Origin: Paenibacillus apiarius
GTDB taxonomy: Bacteria; Bacillota; Bacilli; Paenibacillales; Paenibacillaceae
Assembly: GCF_017052585.1 (NCBI RefSeq)
Contig: NZ_JAFFHZ010000001.1
Location: 1,980,501 to 2,044,500 of the forward strand
Direction: 5' to 3'
DNA: 64,000 nucleotides
This document shows positions 62,107 to 64,000 of this stretch, in pieces (within the stretch, counting starts at the first letter, position 1; each line of letters starts with the position of its first letter). The notes under the pieces are model-generated. The model was not told the DNA's origin. It searched no databases and saw only the letters and a list, made by a program, of their open reading frames with translations. The position numbers and the translations under genes were made by a program.

Positions 62107-63638
62107 AGCGAGTTCACCAGCTCTCTTTCATCATTCGTATCCGCCACGTTGATGCCGCGCGCTTGAAGCGCTTGGGACAATGCCAACGCAAACGGTGGCT
62201 GCAGGCGGCATTGCCGCATCAGGTCTTCATTGTGAAACAATTCAGCAGGCCGCATATCTGCCGCAATCTGCCCTTCCTTCAGCACGATGGCCCGGTCCGA
62301 GGCCAGAATTTCCTCCGCATCATGCGTGACGGAAATAATGGTATAACGGTTCGATGCATGCATTCGCTGCAATTGTGCCGTCAGCTCCCGCTTGGAACGT
62401 TCGTCGAGCATCGAGGTTGCCTCGTCGAATATAATAATATCGGGCCGCAGCACCATGATGCCCGCTATGGCCACCCGCTGCTTCTGTCCGCCCGACAGCT
62501 CTGCCGGATGACGATCCAACCACTCGTCTACGCGGAACTCGGCGGCAACCTCTGCAATCTGCCGCTCCATCTCTTCCCGGGAGACGCAGCGATTCTCCAT
62601 CCCGAAGGCAATGTCGTCCTTCACTGTCGTTGCAAAAAATTGATTGTCTGGATTTTGGAACAAAAAACCGACGCGTCGGCGAATGTCGCCGACGCTGCTC
62701 TCATCGAGGTGCAGCCCATTCACATAAATATGCCCATCATGGGGCATAAACAAACCGTTCAACAGCTTAATGAGCGTCGATTTGCCCGAACCGTTCGGAC
62801 CGACGATGGAGACCCATTGTCCATGCGGCACATGCAACGATATGCCCGCGAACAATTTCTGCTTGCCTCCATATTGAAAATGCACGTCCTTCATCACGAT
62901 TGCATCGTCCGGCTTCCAATTACGCGCCTTACGCGCCGCCGCGGATTCCGCGGACGGATCAGCCGCAGACTGCGGCGCAGCTGCCTGATCCACCAGCATT
63001 GCTTGGGCAGAGGCTTGCTCCATTGAGGGCGCTCTGCGCTTGCCGTCCGTTGCTGATGCGCCAACTTGGGGAGTCCAAGTGTCGAACAGCGGCAGCTTCT
63101 CCAGTGCAGCAACAATATATTTCACGGCAATGCCGATAAAAATCCCCGTAACGACCCCGGTAATGAGCAGAGCAGGCAAATAGTAAAATATATTACCCGT
63201 GCCGAAGACGATGTAAGCCGCCGTCAATTGCCCCGCATTGTGCGCCGCCCCGCCGACAACGCTGATGCCGATTAAGCTCACGCTGTCGCGTCCTATCTTC
63301 AGAATGGCATACATGACGATAAAGCTGAACAGCGAGCCCAAAAAGCTGAATAAGAACGCGGAGAATGTGCCGAGCATTAACGTCATGAGGAGCGTCTTCA
63401 GCACGACGAGCATCAATGCATCGCGTCCGTTCAAAAAGTACAAGCACGCCAAAATCATCACGTTGGCAAGCCCCAGCTTCGCCCCCGGAATGGGCAGAAT
63501 CGTCTGCACTGGAAGCATCGCTTCAACGAATCCGAGCACGACGGCAACAGCGCTGAAGATAGCAATGATGACTGCTTTCTTCAACGCTTCCGATTGGTTC
63601 GGCAGGCGGGAGCCCTCCGATTTACTGTACGACGGCAT
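62079..63638 (-). CDS. Fusion of EetA-like Gx transporter domain with an EcfA ATPase
   Basis: About 519 residues; ATG 63638 with GAGGAG upstream. Residues about 20-185 are a Gx-transporter/Hpre_diP_synt_I membrane domain (GFVEAMLPVQTILPIPGAKLG, then GGAAHNAGQLTAAYIVF). A linker of about 55 residues is Ala/Pro-rich. Residues about 245-505 are an ABC ATPase: Walker A GPNGSGKST, signature ELSGGQKQRVAIA, Walker B IIIFDEATSMLD. In Listeria EetA is a separate membrane protein, so a single chain joining the two is unusual. It follows the EetB-like gene. Confidence 0.88.
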   Translation of the reverse strand: MPSYSKSEGSRLPNQSEALKKAVIIAIFSAVAVVLGFVEAMLPVQTILPIPGAKLGLANVMILACLYFLNGRDALMLVVLKTLLMTLMLGTFSAFLFSFLGSLFSFIVMYAILKIGRDSVSLIGISVVGGAAHNAGQLTAAYIVFGTGNIFYYLPALLITGVVTGIFIGIAVKYIVAALEKLPLFDTWTPQVGASATDGKRRAPSMEQASAQAMLVDQAAAPQSAADPSAESAAARKARNWKPDDAIVMKDVHFQYGGKQKLFAGISLHVPHGQWVSIVGPNGSGKSTLIKLLNGLFMPHDGHIYVNGLHLDESSVGDIRRRVGFLFQNPDNQFFATTVKDDIAFGMENRCVSREEMERQIAEVAAEFRVDEWLDRHPAELSGGQKQRVAIAGIMVLRPDIIIFDEATSMLDERSKRELTAQLQRMHASNRYTIISVTHDAEEILASDRAIVLKEGQIAADMRPAELFHNEDLMRQCRLQPPFALALSQALQARGINVADTNDERELVNSLWPSYMPNG

Positions 63639-64000
63639 CGATGTCACTCTCCTCACCGGTGTCTCCTTCGCTAAACAACTCTACGAGCACGCGATGGGGA
63701 AGGCATACGATCGTATCGTTAGGCCGCGACACGAAGCCGAATGATAGACATACCTTGTCCGGACAGTCGGCATCGAACATTTCAATGCCGTAATCATGGA
63801 CTTTTAAAATGTTGATGCCGTGATCGGTGTCGACTTTAATAATTTGCTCTTCTTGCGTCAATTCCACTTTTTTATAGAGCTCGCCATCTACGGATATGTG
63901 GGCGACCACCTTTGAATTGTGCAAATTTTCACTTTCGTTCTGAAACAACCACTTCGGCACGAGAAACGCCAGCGCCGCGATGACAATTACACCGATGAGG
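63622..64000 (-). CDS. NusG-domain-II membrane protein (EetB-like), 5' end outside the window
   Basis: The last 126 or so codons are visible. A membrane helix (LIGVIVIAALAFLVP) is read in frame up to base 64000, so the start lies beyond the window. The NusG_II domain has DADCPDKVC and IVCLPHRVLVELF, with three conserved Cys. This matches EetB of the Listeria EET locus. It overlaps the EetA-EcfA fusion gene by 17 bases. ApbE/FmnB may lie just upstream. Confidence 0.85.
   Translation of the reverse strand, partial: LIGVIVIAALAFLVPKWLFQNESENLHNSKVVAHISVDGELYKKVELTQEEQIIKVDTDHGINILKVHDYGIEMFDADCPDKVCLSFGFVSRPNDTIVCLPHRVLVELFSEGDTGEESDIDAVVQ

Overview
The window reads as a chromosomal segment of a Paenibacillus-type Firmicute. 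The evidence is the YesM/YesN two-component pair, the thiamine, queuosine and T-box regulatory RNAs, strong AGGAGG-type ribosome sites, ECF vitamin-transporter genes, and dispersed intergenic repeats of a style I associate with Paenibacillus. Species cannot be read from it. No rRNA, tRNA, CRISPR array or intact transposase was seen.

Layout. 0-13 kb: a YesN/YesM two-component system, an RND efflux operon with an unusual 689-residue secreted protein, and an OmpR-type two-component system. 13-17 kb: an OsmC-like protein, an NlpC/P60 wall hydrolase, an AT-rich divergent pair of orphan genes, and a decayed stretch with the 3' end of a group II intron. 17-28 kb: a sugar isomerase, a Gfo/Idh oxidoreductase, a tyrosine phosphatase, a DsrE-like protein, glutaminyl-tRNA synthetase, T-box-controlled ilvA, an MFS pump and a NhaC/YuiF-like antiporter. 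28-35 kb: a TatD-like hydrolase, an EmrB-type pump, and a TPP-riboswitch-controlled thiamine-precursor ABC operon. 35-40 kb: two sulfatases and a sugar-binding lipoprotein. 40.5-42.8 kb: an AT-rich relic of a type II lanthipeptide cluster. 43-48 kb: a UgpB/A/E-like sugar ABC operon, a preQ1-controlled queuosine-precursor transporter and a PadR regulator. 48.5-64 kb: a region resembling the flavin-based extracellular electron transfer (EET) locus of Listeria, interrupted by an AT-rich insert at 53.5-55.6 kb.

The two systems most worth attention are the EET-like locus and the lanthipeptide relic. The EET-like locus has a flavinylatable FMN-binding lipoprotein behind an Fnr/CRP-like site, a membrane-anchored type II NADH dehydrogenase, and a two-subunit polyprenyl diphosphate synthase. 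Further on come a UbiA/MqnP-like prenyltransferase and an ECF module in which an EetA/Gx-transporter domain is fused to an EcfA ATPase, next to an EetB-like NusG-domain-II protein at the window edge. Together these would make a demethylmenaquinone or menaquinone pool, reduce it, and flavinylate a surface lipoprotein; the FMN transferase (ApbE/FmnB) is not in the window. The lanthipeptide relic keeps the C-terminal core of a cytolysin-large-subunit-like peptide, a LanM fragment with an in-frame stop, a truncated C39 peptidase/LanT, a small LuxR-type regulator and an apparently intact M50-like membrane protein that may be an immunity protein.
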